A DNA stretch of 64,000 nucleotides from an uncultured Desulfovibrio sp. (GCF_902477725.1 NZ_CABSIF010000001.1:304408-368407), one strand, 5' to 3'. Counted from the first letter of the stretch, positions 8,822 to 17,555 are shown. A program made the numbers and translations. The notes: generated by a model not told the origin, from the sequence alone.

Positions 8822-8855
8822 AAAAAAACGGCCCGCTTGGGGAGGCAGGCCGTTT
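8822..8855 (-). terminator. Terminator or attenuator in the speB leader
   Basis: On the minus strand, arms AAACGGCC and GGCCGTTT close a hairpin with an inner GC extension, followed by seven T. It ends only 24 nt upstream of the speB ATG, so it either terminates an upstream transcript or attenuates speB-panB. Confidence 0.75.
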
Positions 8856-8919
8856 CGGTTGGAGGAGACTGTCAGCAAAAGAAAGGAAGGTACTTTCCAA
8901 GCTGCAATGGCCGTGCCAC

Positions 8920-8960
8920 AAAAAGCAGCATGCGAATAATCATATAACACGCTGCTTTTT
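8920..8960. terminator. Candidate bidirectional hairpin downstream of the 9071-9607 gene
   Basis: AAAAAGCAGC at 8920-8929 is perfectly complementary to GCTGCTTTTT at 8951-8960 with a 21-nt loop. It may end the minus-strand methyltransferase transcript. The rest of the 272-bp gap up to 9070 shows no gene. Confidence 0.5.
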
Positions 8961-9070
8961 ATTGGTAATTTTTTTCAGCCTCTCACTGGGCGCGTTAAAA
9001 ATGTTTAACCCCACGTGCCTGCGCCCTGCCTGGAAGGCGCAAAACTGTACAAAATATTTTCTTGCACAGA

Positions 9071-9607
9071 CTACTGCACAGTGTCCTTGCCCGGCGCAAC
9101 AGCCGCCCCCTGCAAAGAAAGGGAAAGCTTTTCGGCCAGTTCGCGCGCGGCGGGCGTATTGCGCCATTCGTCAAAGAGTTTCTGCCAGCCGCCAAAATCC
9201 ACAAAGTTGCGGTCAAGCTGCGCTTCGTGCATCTGCACCCAGGCGTTGAAAAGCTGCATCTGCACCTGGAAGGTGGCGCTCTCAAAAATCATGGCCGCAG
9301 TATCGCGGGGCATGACCTGACCGTCCACATGGGCCAGAACGAAATTACAGACCGCGCGGCGGGAGGTTTCAAAGGTCACTTCCTGACCGTTCATGTCTTC
9401 TGCCAGGGGCAGCAGACGGGGGAACATCTCGCTGATGCGCTCCATGGCCTTGACTGGCACGGCGATGAACAGCGCGGGCTGGCCGTCCGCAGCGGCAGGG
9501 GCTTCGGGTTTTTCAGAGATGAAATAAAAACGCAGCCAGTTCTCGAACATGACGGCTTCCAGAACCTTGGCAACGCCATTCTGAAATTGTTCTTGAGCTT
9601 CGGGCAT
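9071..9607 (-). CDS. Conserved hypothetical protein, cytoplasmic
   Basis: A 178-residue soluble protein without signal peptide or membrane segment. I do not recognise the family. It looks mostly helical, with FENWLRFYFISE near the N-terminus, a FNAWVQMHEAQLDRNFVDF stretch and a helical WQKLFDEWRNTPAARELAEKL end. It begins 10 bp after the methyltransferase stop on the same strand, so the two probably form an operon and may work together. A Met start at 9607 is supported by GGGAGTCCCC just upstream. No cysteine pairs or obvious catalytic motifs are visible. Confidence 0.75.
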   Translation of the reverse strand: MPEAQEQFQNGVAKVLEAVMFENWLRFYFISEKPEAPAAADGQPALFIAVPVKAMERISEMFPRLLPLAEDMNGQEVTFETSRRAVCNFVLAHVDGQVMPRDTAAMIFESATFQVQMQLFNAWVQMHEAQLDRNFVDFGGWQKLFDEWRNTPAARELAEKLSLSLQGAAVAPGKDTVQ

Positions 9608-9617
9608 GGGGACTCCC

Positions 9618-10385
9618 TTAGTGTTTTACGGCCACGACCCGCAGCCGCCGATAATCAGCAATCCAACCGCCGTTATTCCACATGGATGCGCGCAGGGCAT
9701 CCGCCACGGCGGCAAAAACTTTTTCCTGAGCCTCTGGGGCCACGCAATCCAGATCCTGGGCAAAAAACTGGGCCATCCAGCGGGCAAGGCCTTCTTCCCC
9801 GCCCTTGAGAGGGGTGGGCCTGTCGTATTCTTCCGCCAGCCGCACGGAAAACCCGTGCCGGGTCAGCATGGCCGCATATTCCTGCGCCGAGGGGAAATAA
9901 AAACGCTCGCTGTTCAGATACGCCGGGCCAATGCCTTCCCCTGCCAGCACGGCCTGAAAGGCCGCCCCAAAGGCAGCGCGGATACGCCCGATATTGCCCT
10001 GCGCGCCAAATTCGCACACCAGAAGGCCGCCGGGGCGTAGCGCCCGCGCCATGGCGGCGGTCAGGCGCTCCTGATCTTCTATCCAGTGCAGCGCGGCGTT
10101 GGAAAACAGCGCGTCCACGCAGCCGTTCCACGGCATGTCGCAGGCGTCCATTACCAGAAATTCCACCTGCGGCAAGCGCATCCGGGCCTGCACGATCATG
10201 TCGGGCGAGGCGTCAATGCCCACCACGCGGGCGGCTCTGGCGGCCAGAGCTTCTGTCAGCGCACCAGTGCCGCAGCCAACGTCAACGATAAAACCCAGGC
10301 CATCGGGCAGCAGGCTCAGCAGGTTTTCACCATAGGCCGCCACAAAATCGTGGTTCTGGTCATAAAGACGGGCATCCCAATCCAT
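9618..10385 (-). CDS. Class I SAM-dependent methyltransferase (Tam/BioC-like)
   Basis: A 255-residue enzyme with a SAM-binding Rossmann fold: motif I VDVGCGTGALTEAL, an acidic residue after strand 2 (VVGIDASPDM), DACDMPW, then FSNAALHWIEDQ and LRPGGLLVCEF. The SNAALHW segment is typical of trans-aconitate methyltransferase and BioC-like small-molecule methyltransferases. The ATG at 10385 has GGGAG upstream; earlier in-frame codons have no ribosome site. It is followed 10 bp later by the hypothetical gene at 9071-9607. The methyl acceptor is not known. Confidence 0.88.
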   Translation of the reverse strand: MDWDARLYDQNHDFVAAYGENLLSLLPDGLGFIVDVGCGTGALTEALAARAARVVGIDASPDMIVQARMRLPQVEFLVMDACDMPWNGCVDALFSNAALHWIEDQERLTAAMARALRPGGLLVCEFGAQGNIGRIRAAFGAAFQAVLAGEGIGPAYLNSERFYFPSAQEYAAMLTRHGFSVRLAEEYDRPTPLKGGEEGLARWMAQFFAQDLDCVAPEAQEKVFAAVADALRASMWNNGGWIADYRRLRVVAVKH

Positions 10386-10518
10386 GAATCCGGTTCTCCC
10401 TGCGCGGCGAAAAAAAGCGCAAGCGCCACTTGTTGTAAACATCAGACTACAGCGCGTCAATGCGGCGAGCTGATTTGCAGCAACAATGCCGCCCGTTCCC
10501 CGCCAGAAATGATCGTGC

Positions 10519-11775
10519 TCAGGCCTGCTTTTCCCGCAATGCGCGCCTTTGCATTGCGCGGTTGCCCACTTGCCCGAGTACTGCGGCGGCAAGCCCAGTG
10601 CAGGCGCTCACCAGCCCCAGCGGCACGGCGGTATCGCCCCCGGCCAGCCCCACAAGGGGCGAGGTGCACGCGCCAAAAATAAAGACCGCCACGCCCAGAA
10701 TGCCCGAGGCCGTTCCCGCGCCCACATTTTGCGCGCTGATGCCAAGGGTAAAGCTGGTGGGAAGCGTCATGCCCTGAAGGGCGATCATGAAAAACAGTCC
10801 CACGAGCAGCGGCAAGGGCGAGGCTGGCGCTATCACCGTCACGGCCAGCACGCCAAGGCAGGCCGCGCAGCGCAACGTGTTGCCGAGTTGCAGCAAACGT
10901 GCTTCGCCAAAGCGGCGCGACAGCCGGGCCGTGGCAAGGGCAACAAACATGACGCTCAAGGCGTTGCAGCCAAAAATGACGCTATAGCCCTGCGGCGAGA
11001 TGCCGTACATGCCCTGCAACACAAAAGGCGAAGCCGCCACGTAACCGAAAAATCCGCCCATGGTGAAACCCTGCACGCCCACATAACACATGAAGGGCTT
11101 TTGCCGCAAAAGCTCGCCCATGGCCTTCCATGAGGCGCGCAAGCCGCCCTCGCGGCGCATGGTTTCCGGCAGGGTTTCGGGCAGGCCTGCGGCGCTCAGC
11201 ACGATCAGCAGTACCCCAAAGCCCGTCAGAAAATAAAAAATCAGGGGCCAACCGCTCAGGGATGCCAGCCACCCACCCAGAAGCGGCCCGGTAATGGGGG
11301 CAATGCCGTTGACCGCCATGAGCAGGCTCATGAAGTTGGTCAGCTCCGGCCCGCGGAACAGATCGCAGGCCATGGCGCGGGCCAGCACAATGCCCCCTGC
11401 CCCGCCAAGTCCCTGCGCAAAACGCAGGGCAATAAAGCTGTTGCCCGTTTTTGCCGCTGCGCAGCATATGGAAGCCAGCGTAAAGAAGATCAATGCCACG
11501 AACAACGGCTTGCGCCGCCCTGTGGAATCTGAAATGGGTCCCACAAACAATTGCCCGAGGGCCATGCCCAGCAGACAGGCCGTGATGGTCAACTGGGTTG
11601 TTGCCGTGGAAATGTTAAGGTCTGCCGCCAGCGCGGGCAGACTTGGCAGATAGGTATCGGTACACAGCGGGCCAAAGGCGGCCATCATGCCCAGCAAAAG
11701 CGCCAGAAACAGCCTGCGGCGGCGTGGCAGCTTTGCGCCGGCACCCACAATATAATCATTTTCCGTAATGCGCAT
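10519..11775 (-). CDS. Bcr/CflA-type MFS drug efflux transporter
   Basis: A 418-residue inner-membrane transporter with twelve predicted helices. The Bcr/CflA branch is indicated by TDTYLPSLPALAADLN after helix 1, QLFVGPISDSTGRRKPLF between helices 2 and 3, RFAQGLGGAGGIVLARAMACDLF, and NGIAPITGPLLGGWL. Such proteins export bicyclomycin, chloramphenicol or other small molecules by proton antiport. The gene is divergent from the helicase gene at 11892. The methyltransferase gene lies 133 bp downstream on the same strand and may or may not share its transcript. Confidence 0.92.
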   Translation of the reverse strand: MRITENDYIVGAGAKLPRRRRLFLALLLGMMAAFGPLCTDTYLPSLPALAADLNISTATTQLTITACLLGMALGQLFVGPISDSTGRRKPLFVALIFFTLASICCAAAKTGNSFIALRFAQGLGGAGGIVLARAMACDLFRGPELTNFMSLLMAVNGIAPITGPLLGGWLASLSGWPLIFYFLTGFGVLLIVLSAAGLPETLPETMRREGGLRASWKAMGELLRQKPFMCYVGVQGFTMGGFFGYVAASPFVLQGMYGISPQGYSVIFGCNALSVMFVALATARLSRRFGEARLLQLGNTLRCAACLGVLAVTVIAPASPLPLLVGLFFMIALQGMTLPTSFTLGISAQNVGAGTASGILGVAVFIFGACTSPLVGLAGGDTAVPLGLVSACTGLAAAVLGQVGNRAMQRRALREKQA

Positions 11776-11891
11776 GTTTGTCCTTTTTTTTTCTTTGCGC
11801 GATATTCGGGACGGGCGCGGGCAAAGTCAAGGGCGGGGAATGCCCCTGCGCGGCTCTGGTATGCGCTGCCGCCTTATGCTACCCTGCGCCT

Positions 11892-14222
11892 ATGATTGAT
11901 TACGCTCAAGCCCTTAACGAAGCCCAGTACGAGGCAGCCACCTGCGGCGACGGCCCGGTGCTGGTTGTGGCAGGCGCAGGCAGCGGCAAAACCCGCACCA
12001 TCGTCTACCGTCTGGCATGGCTGGCAGAACACGGCGTTGAACCTGACGCCATGCTCCTGCTCACCTTTACCCGCAAGGCCGCGCATGAAATGCTGCACCG
12101 CGCGGGGCTGTTGCTCAATCAGGGGCTTGCAGGCGTGCAGGGCGGCACCTTCCACGCCTTTGGCTTTGGGGCGCTCCGGCGCTGGAAGCCCGCGTGGCTT
12201 GGCGACAGACCCTTCACAGTCATGGATTCCGCCGACATCAACGAGGCGGTCAAGCACTGCAAGGATCAGCTCAAACTGGGCAAGGGCGACAGGTCGTTTC
12301 CCAAAACCCAGAGCATTGTGGGGCTGCTGAGCAAGGCTCGCAACAAGGAACTGCCGCTGGACGAAGTGCTGCGGCGCGAGGCTTTTCATCTGCTGCCCCA
12401 TGCCGACGGCCTGGCCCGGCTGGGCGATGCCTACAATGCCTACCGCCGCGACAAGGGCCTGCTGGATTACGATGATCTGCTGTTCGAGCTTGAGGCCCTG
12501 CTGCGCGAAAATCCGCTGGCAGCCGCCTCGCTGAGGCAGAGGTTCAGCCATATTCTCGTTGACGAGTATCAGGATACAAACCTGGTTCAGGCCCGCATTG
12601 TGCGCCTGCTGGCAGGGCCGATGGACGGTCCCCCAGGCAACGTCATGGCGGTGGGCGACGAAGCCCAGTCCATCTATGCTTTTCGCGGTGCCAACGTGCG
12701 CAACATATTGGACTTTCCCACGCTTTTTCCCGGCGCGCGCGTGGTTCGGCTGGAAGAAAACTACCGCTCCACCAAGCCAGTGCTGGATGTGGCCAACAAC
12801 CTGCTCTCCCACGCTGCGGAATCCTTCCGCAAAAACCTGTTCACGCGCAAGGAAGGCGGCGACCCGGTACGACTTGTGACGCCGCTCAGCGACATGAGTC
12901 AGGCCAAGCTGGTGGTGCGCCGGGTTGAAGAACTGCTGGCGACCCATCTGCCGCACGAAATCGCGGTGCTTTTCCGCGCTGGCTTCCATTCCTACAATCT
13001 GGAAATGGCCCTCAATCAGGCGGGCATTGCCTTTCGTAAATACGGCGGGCTGCGCTATACCGAGGCCGCCCACGTCAAGGATGTTATTGCCTACGCGCGC
13101 CTGCTGCTCAACCCGCTCGACCTGCCCGCCTTTGCCCGTGTGGCGGCCCAGCACAGCGGCATTGGCCCCAAGACGGTGGAAAAACTCTATGCCGTGGCCC
13201 GCAGCGGCGATCAGAAATCCACAGAAAAAGCCTTTGCCAAGTATCCGGGTTTTCTGGAAGACATGCGCTTTGTGGACGACCTGCGCGCCCGGCCCATGCC
13301 GCCCTCGGGCGCGCTATCATCAGTTCTTGAACATTACCGCCCCCGCCTCGAGGCCCTCTACCCGGAAGACTGGCCCCGCCGCCAGCAGGGGCTGGAAGAA
13401 ATCATCCAGATGGCCTCCGGTTACAGTGAGCTGGATCTCTTTGTGGCAGATCTGGCCCTTGAAGCGCCGGAAGACGATGACGCCGACAGCAATGAAGGCA
13501 AGATCACCCTTTCCACCGTACATTCGGCCAAGGGGCTGGAGTGGAACGCCGTTCTGATCATTGATCTGGTGGAAGACCGCTTTCCCTCGCGCCACGCTCT
13601 CGCGCGGCCAGAAGATTTTGAAGAAGAACGCCGCCTCATGTACGTGGCCTGCACCCGCGCGCGACAGTGCCTTGACCTTTACGCCCCGGCCTCGCTCTAC
13701 AACAGGGCGGAGCGCGGCAGTCAGCACGTGAGCCAGAGTCCCTTTGTGCGCGAGCTTGCGCCCGGCATGGTGGAAGAATGGATTGAAGGCTTCGGCGGCG
13801 TGCTTTCGCGTCGCAGCGTTGGCGGCGTGGGCTTTGGGCGCAAAACCGCCGTGCCTTCAGCTGGCGGGCCTGGTGGGGCGCAGGGATTTTCGGGCGGGCT
13901 TTTGCCGCGTCCGCAGCGCCCGACAAGCCACGATGTCTATGACGACTGCCAGCTTGCGCCAGACGATGCGCCGGGCTGCGCGTCAGCGAGAGGCCCGGCT
14001 GGGCAGGCCCTTCCCGTTGCGAATCCCGTGTCCGCCCCTGCGGCGGCTCATGGGAACTCAAGGCCGCAGGCCGCAGGCGATGGCGAACTGTGCTACTGCC
14101 GCCACCGTATTTTCGGCCGCGGCAAGATCGTACGCCATCTGCCGCCGGACAAGGTGCAGGTGAATTTCCCTGGCTTTGGCCTCAAGGTCATTCTGAGCGA
14201 ATATCTGATTCTGGAGAGCTGA
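11892..14222 (+). CDS. uvrD: UvrD/PcrA-family SF1 DNA helicase
   Basis: A 776-residue 3'-5' helicase with motifs in order: LNEAQYEAA (Q motif), AGAGSGKT (Walker A), LTFTRKAAHEM, DYDDLLFE, VDEYQDTN (Walker B), GDEAQSIYAFRGA, LEENYRST, LSTVHSAKGLEW and MYVACTRAR. It unwinds DNA in excision repair and replication restart. The ATG at 11892 matches the usual family N-terminus though its ribosome site is weak; the upstream extension is not conserved-looking. The C-terminus has a low-complexity stretch and then a CRHRIFGRGKIV..PDKVQVNFPGFGLKVI segment resembling the PcrA Tudor-like tail. thiL starts 1 bp after the stop. Confidence 0.94.
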   Translation: MIDYAQALNEAQYEAATCGDGPVLVVAGAGSGKTRTIVYRLAWLAEHGVEPDAMLLLTFTRKAAHEMLHRAGLLLNQGLAGVQGGTFHAFGFGALRRWKPAWLGDRPFTVMDSADINEAVKHCKDQLKLGKGDRSFPKTQSIVGLLSKARNKELPLDEVLRREAFHLLPHADGLARLGDAYNAYRRDKGLLDYDDLLFELEALLRENPLAAASLRQRFSHILVDEYQDTNLVQARIVRLLAGPMDGPPGNVMAVGDEAQSIYAFRGANVRNILDFPTLFPGARVVRLEENYRSTKPVLDVANNLLSHAAESFRKNLFTRKEGGDPVRLVTPLSDMSQAKLVVRRVEELLATHLPHEIAVLFRAGFHSYNLEMALNQAGIAFRKYGGLRYTEAAHVKDVIAYARLLLNPLDLPAFARVAAQHSGIGPKTVEKLYAVARSGDQKSTEKAFAKYPGFLEDMRFVDDLRARPMPPSGALSSVLEHYRPRLEALYPEDWPRRQQGLEEIIQMASGYSELDLFVADLALEAPEDDDADSNEGKITLSTVHSAKGLEWNAVLIIDLVEDRFPSRHALARPEDFEEERRLMYVACTRARQCLDLYAPASLYNRAERGSQHVSQSPFVRELAPGMVEEWIEGFGGVLSRRSVGGVGFGRKTAVPSAGGPGGAQGFSGGLLPRPQRPTSHDVYDDCQLAPDDAPGCASARGPAGQALPVANPVSAPAAAHGNSRPQAAGDGELCYCRHRIFGRGKIVRHLPPDKVQVNFPGFGLKVILSEYLILES

Positions 14223-14223
14223 T

Positions 14224-15291
14224 ATGGTTCCGCCCCACGCATCCCCTGTTTCTCATGGCTCTCTTTCTGAAGACGGCATTCTGGCCTGTCTTGGCAGACA
14301 TTTTCCGCAGACCGGGCCTTCCCTGCTGCTGGGCAGGGGCGACGATTGCGCCGTGCTGCGCGGCGGCAAGCCCCTTGCTGTGAGCAGCGACCTTTTTCTG
14401 GAAGACGTGCATTTTCGCCGCTCGTATTTTACCCCTGAAGAAACAGGCTACAAGGCGCTGGCCGTCAATGTGAGCGATCTTGCGGCCTGCGGGGCGCGGC
14501 CCGCGGCCTTTACCCTCTGCCTCGGCCTGCCCGGCTGGGTGGACGAACCGTGGCTGGACGCGTTTTTCTCCGGCATGGCCGGTCTTGCCAAGCAACACAA
14601 CATGGTGCTGGCCGGAGGCGATCTTTCCGGCTGTGAGCGTCTGCATATTTCTGTGACAGTGTGGGGCGAACCCGCCGACCCCGGCACCTTTCTTGTGCGC
14701 GGTGGCAGCATGCCCGGCGATGTGCTCTTTGTAGTGGGACGTCTGGGCCTTGCCCGCGCGGGGCTCAAAGCTCTTGAAGCTCAGGGCCGCGCGGCCCTGG
14801 CGCAGTGGCCCGCCGCCTGCGCGGCGCACCTGCACCCCGAGCCGCAGGTGGACGCTGGCCTCATGCTGGCGCGGGCAGGATTCAATGCCCGACCGCCTGC
14901 GCTCATGGATGTTTCTGACGGCATCATGCGCGATCTGCCCCGGTTGCTTGGCCTTACGGGCGAGTTGAGCGCTGCGGGTCAGGTCTCGCGCGGCAGCTTG
15001 GGGGCGGAAATTATGCTGGCCCGTGGGCAACTGCACCCCGAAGTAGTGAGCTATGCCGAAGCCCATGGCAAAAATCCCGTACACGAAGCCCTGCTTGGCG
15101 GCGAGGATTACGCCCTGCTTGGTTCGTGCGCGCCCGACATGCTGCCCCCCCTGCATGCGGCCATACCGCGCCTTACAAGCATCGGCGTTGTGACCGCTGG
15201 CGGCGGTCTTGTGTGCAACAACGAACCGCTGGACACTCTGGCGGACATGCGCGGCTTTGACCACTTTGAGCACAAAGGGCAGGAGGCCTGA
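14224..15291 (+). CDS. thiL: Thiamine-monophosphate kinase
   Basis: A 355-residue enzyme phosphorylating thiamine monophosphate to thiamine pyrophosphate. Family motifs are present: LLGRGDDCAVL, VSSDLFLEDVHFR, AVNVSDLAACGA, LAGGDLS, LMDVSDGIMRDL and LLGGEDYALL, which form the Mg/ATP sites of the PurM-like fold. The start lies 1 bp after the uvrD stop, with the ribosome site GGAGAG inside the end of uvrD, so the two are probably cotranscribed. The class II aldolase-like gene follows 33 bp downstream. Confidence 0.95.
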   Translation: MVPPHASPVSHGSLSEDGILACLGRHFPQTGPSLLLGRGDDCAVLRGGKPLAVSSDLFLEDVHFRRSYFTPEETGYKALAVNVSDLAACGARPAAFTLCLGLPGWVDEPWLDAFFSGMAGLAKQHNMVLAGGDLSGCERLHISVTVWGEPADPGTFLVRGGSMPGDVLFVVGRLGLARAGLKALEAQGRAALAQWPAACAAHLHPEPQVDAGLMLARAGFNARPPALMDVSDGIMRDLPRLLGLTGELSAAGQVSRGSLGAEIMLARGQLHPEVVSYAEAHGKNPVHEALLGGEDYALLGSCAPDMLPPLHAAIPRLTSIGVVTAGGGLVCNNEPLDTLADMRGFDHFEHKGQEA

Positions 15292-15324
15292 CCTGCGCGC
15301 ATGGCAAAACAAAGGAAACCCCGC

Positions 15325-15966
15325 ATGAGCACCATCTCGCAGCGGTCAGCATCCGCGCCGCTTTCAGAAGATCAACCTTCCATTTCTTCTCAAATGGTTG
15401 AAGAATTCCGCGCTGTCTGCCGCGATGCATGGAAGCAGGGCCTGCTGTCCGGCTGCAACGGCAACGCCAGCCGCAGACTTGGCAGCAACGCACCAGGGCT
15501 TGTCTGCGTCACGCGCAGCGGCGCTGCCAAGGGCAGGCTGACCGCCGCCGACTGTTGCCTTATGGACATCGCCACTGGCGCAACCGTGTCAGGCGGGCCA
15601 GCGTCCACTGAATCGGGCATGCACCTTGCCATCTATCGCGCCCTCCCGGACTGTAATGCCATCCTGCACACCCACCCTCGCCGCCTGCTTGCTTTGAGCC
15701 TGCGGCTGGCGGGCAGACAGGAGGACTTTTTGCGCCTGCCCCTCTTTGAAGCCGAAGTGTGGCGTGCCAAGCTGGGCTTTGCCCCGGCCCTGCCCCCCGG
15801 CACCACCGAGCTGGCAGAGGCCGTAGCTCTGGCTGCCAGCGGCAAGGATGCCGTGTGGATGGCCGGGCATGGCCTGTGCTGCCTTGGGCGTACCCTGGCC
15901 GAAGCCCTGTGTCTGGCTGAAGAACTGGAGCATCTGGCCGCGCTGCAGATACTTGCCACGGTTTAG
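15325..15966 (+). CDS. Class II aldolase/adducin-domain protein
   Basis: A 213-residue protein of the class II (Zn) aldolase/epimerase fold. NGNASRRL, VTRSGAAKGRLTAADC, TESGMHLAIYRALPDCNAILHTHPRRLLAL (HxH zinc ligands) and VWMAGHGLCCLGRTLAEALCLAEELEHLA match fuculose-phosphate aldolase relatives. It could cleave a sugar phosphate or act in methionine salvage as a MtnB-type dehydratase; the sequence alone does not decide. I chose ATG 15325 because AAAGGAAA lies correctly before it, whereas ATG 15301 is far from any ribosome site. A clear terminator follows. Confidence 0.85.
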   Translation: MSTISQRSASAPLSEDQPSISSQMVEEFRAVCRDAWKQGLLSGCNGNASRRLGSNAPGLVCVTRSGAAKGRLTAADCCLMDIATGATVSGGPASTESGMHLAIYRALPDCNAILHTHPRRLLALSLRLAGRQEDFLRLPLFEAEVWRAKLGFAPALPPGTTELAEAVALAASGKDAVWMAGHGLCCLGRTLAEALCLAEELEHLAALQILATV

Positions 15967-15991
15967 CGCAGGCATTGCAGCCGCACCTTTC

Positions 15992-16016
15992 AGCCCGCTT
16001 TTGGCGGGCTTTTTTG
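15992..16016 (+). terminator. Intrinsic terminator after the aldolase-like gene
   Basis: AGCCCGC and GCGGGCT arms (15992-15998, 16004-16010) with a run of T give a standard terminator ending the uvrD-thiL-aldolase transcript. Confidence 0.88.
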
Positions 16017-16025
16017 TTTCTTTTA

Positions 16026-16084
16026 GTGTTACAACTTGCAAAAACATATGCGCTATTGTAGCATTCAATAAAATTTCGTAACAC
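16026..16084 (+). promoter_or_regulatory. Promoter bracketed by GTGTTAC / GTAACAC half-sites
   Basis: GTGTTAC at 16026-16032 and GTAACAC at 16078-16084 form a perfect 7-bp inverted repeat 45 bp apart. Between them lies a likely promoter, TTGCAA and TAGCAT with 17-bp spacing. The half-sites match, as I recall, the NikR half-site reported for proteobacterial nickel genes, but those sites are spaced by 13-14 bp. Confidence 0.5.
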
Positions 16085-16105
16085 AAATCAAAGGAGCCCT
16101 CCACC

Positions 16106-16897
16106 ATGCATATCCGTTCGCACTTCTGCGCTGCTCTGGCCCTTATGGGTCTCATGATTTCCAGCACTGCCGCCCTGGCCCACGAATTCATCCTCAAGCC
16201 CGACACGGCAACCCCTGCCGCCGGTCAGAAAACCCGCATGCAGGCGCAGGCAGCCCATGTGTTCATGGTCAGCGAAGAAGCCGAAAATCCCGCCAACGTG
16301 CATCTGTACCTCTTGCAGGGCGACAAAAAAACCGACATCGCCCTTGTGGAAGACAAGGCGCTTGTTGCGCTGGTGGGCGACTTCACCCTCGCGCAGAATG
16401 GCCCCGCCATGTTGGTGGGCCACCGCCTGCCCCAGATATGGTGCGAAACAACGCAGGGTGAAATGGAAGGCAGCCGTGCCGCCCTTGAAGCCAAGGGCAT
16501 GAAGGTCAAATCTTCCGGCAAGTATGAAAAATTCGCCAAGACTCTGCTCAATCCCGCCAGCAAGGATACCCTGTTCGGCAAGGCTCTTGGCCAGGATCTG
16601 GAACTTGTGCTGCTGAGCAATCCCGCAGACATCAAGCCCGGCAGCCCCTTGAACGTGCAGGTGCTGCTGCGCGGCAAGCCCGTGCCCAATGCCACTGTGG
16701 GCCTGACCCACGATGCCTTCAGCAAGGAGCAGGACACTTACAAATCCAAGGCTCAGACCGATGCGCAGGGCAAGGCCTCCTTTACCATAGACAAGCCCGC
16801 CCTGTGGATGCTGCGCACCACTGTGGTGGAAAAGACCCCCGGCGCGGACGCTGACGAGCACCATCTGCGCGCCACCTATGTGTTCCCCGTAAAGTAG
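16106..16897 (+). CDS. Periplasmic DUF4198-type protein, NikK-like
   Basis: A 263-residue exported protein with a clear signal peptide (residues 1-25, cleavage after ALA before HEF). The mature part is a beta-rich DUF4198-type protein with HEFILKPDTATP at the start, DKALVALVGDF, and a C-terminal Ig-like domain (KPGSPLNVQVLLRGKPVPNATVGL, QTDAQGKASFTID). DUF4198 proteins, including NikK, often accompany nickel or other metal uptake systems in this bacterial group. The gene has a good ribosome site (AAAGGAG) and an operator-like inverted repeat in its leader. It is followed 89 bp later by a small membrane-anchored partner. No permease or ATPase is next to it. Nickel binding is inferred. Confidence 0.75.
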   Translation: MHIRSHFCAALALMGLMISSTAALAHEFILKPDTATPAAGQKTRMQAQAAHVFMVSEEAENPANVHLYLLQGDKKTDIALVEDKALVALVGDFTLAQNGPAMLVGHRLPQIWCETTQGEMEGSRAALEAKGMKVKSSGKYEKFAKTLLNPASKDTLFGKALGQDLELVLLSNPADIKPGSPLNVQVLLRGKPVPNATVGLTHDAFSKEQDTYKSKAQTDAQGKASFTIDKPALWMLRTTVVEKTPGADADEHHLRATYVFPVK

Positions 16898-16986
16898 CCC
16901 CATATCCACACGCAGGTAGGCGGGGGAAGGTTCGCTTTCTCCCGCCTGATCGCATTCCCCACATCTGTTTGAGGCAAGGAAGTTAT

Positions 16987-17475
16987 ATGCGCATTTTTCT
17001 TTTGAGGCGCTACGCCGCCATCTGCCTTGCGGCTGCGCTGCTTCTGGCAGGCGCTTCGGCTCAGGTTTCGGCCCATGCTCTGTATGCGGCAGATACCCGG
17101 CACGACGGCGTGGTGCTTGTGCAGTTTGCCTACTCCAGCGGTGAGCAGCCCACCTATGCCAAGGTGGAGGTGTACAGCCCCGCAGACGACAAGGTGGAAT
17201 TTCAGAATGGCCGCACGGACGCGCAGGGGCGATTTGCCTTCATGCCTGATGCGCCGGGCCGCTGGCGCATCATCATGGCCGACAACATGGGCCACAGGGT
17301 TGAACACCCGGTGGAAATCAGCGCAGCTCAGGGTTCCGCAGCCGCAGACAGCGGGCACGATGCGGGGCCGGGCGGCTTTGCCATGCCCTTGCGCATTCTG
17401 CTGGGCCTGAGCCTCATTGCGAACATGGCGCTGGCGGCTGCCGTGCTGCGCCGCAGAAAAAAACTTACGGCCTGA
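16987..17475 (+). CDS. Exported NikL-like protein with C-terminal membrane anchor
   Basis: A 162-residue protein with an N-terminal signal peptide ending near VSAHALYA, an Ig/carboxypeptidase-regulatory-like beta domain (AKVEVYSPADDKVEFQNGRTDAQGRFAFMPDAPGRWRII), a His-containing linker (GHDAGPGG) and a C-terminal membrane helix (about 138-155) ending in RRRKK. This fits an accessory subunit of the NikL type, placed with its domain in the periplasm. The His after the signal cleavage site resembles metal-binding N-termini of such subunits. ATG 16987 is chosen for AAGGAAG. It lies downstream of the NikK-like gene; function with nickel is inferred. Confidence 0.7.
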   Translation: MRIFLLRRYAAICLAAALLLAGASAQVSAHALYAADTRHDGVVLVQFAYSSGEQPTYAKVEVYSPADDKVEFQNGRTDAQGRFAFMPDAPGRWRIIMADNMGHRVEHPVEISAAQGSAAADSGHDAGPGGFAMPLRILLGLSLIANMALAAAVLRRRKKLTA

Positions 17476-17501
17476 CTGCTCCAAATTATTTTTGACCGCA
17501 A

Positions 17502-17537
17502 AAAAACGGGTGCCTCCTGATGGAAGCACCCGTTTTT
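17502..17537. terminator. Bidirectional terminator between NikL-like gene and serS
   Basis: A perfect 12-bp inverted repeat (17502-17513 and 17526-17537) with A and T ends serves both convergent genes. Confidence 0.9.
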
Positions 17538-17555
17538 AGATCTGGCAATAAGCGT

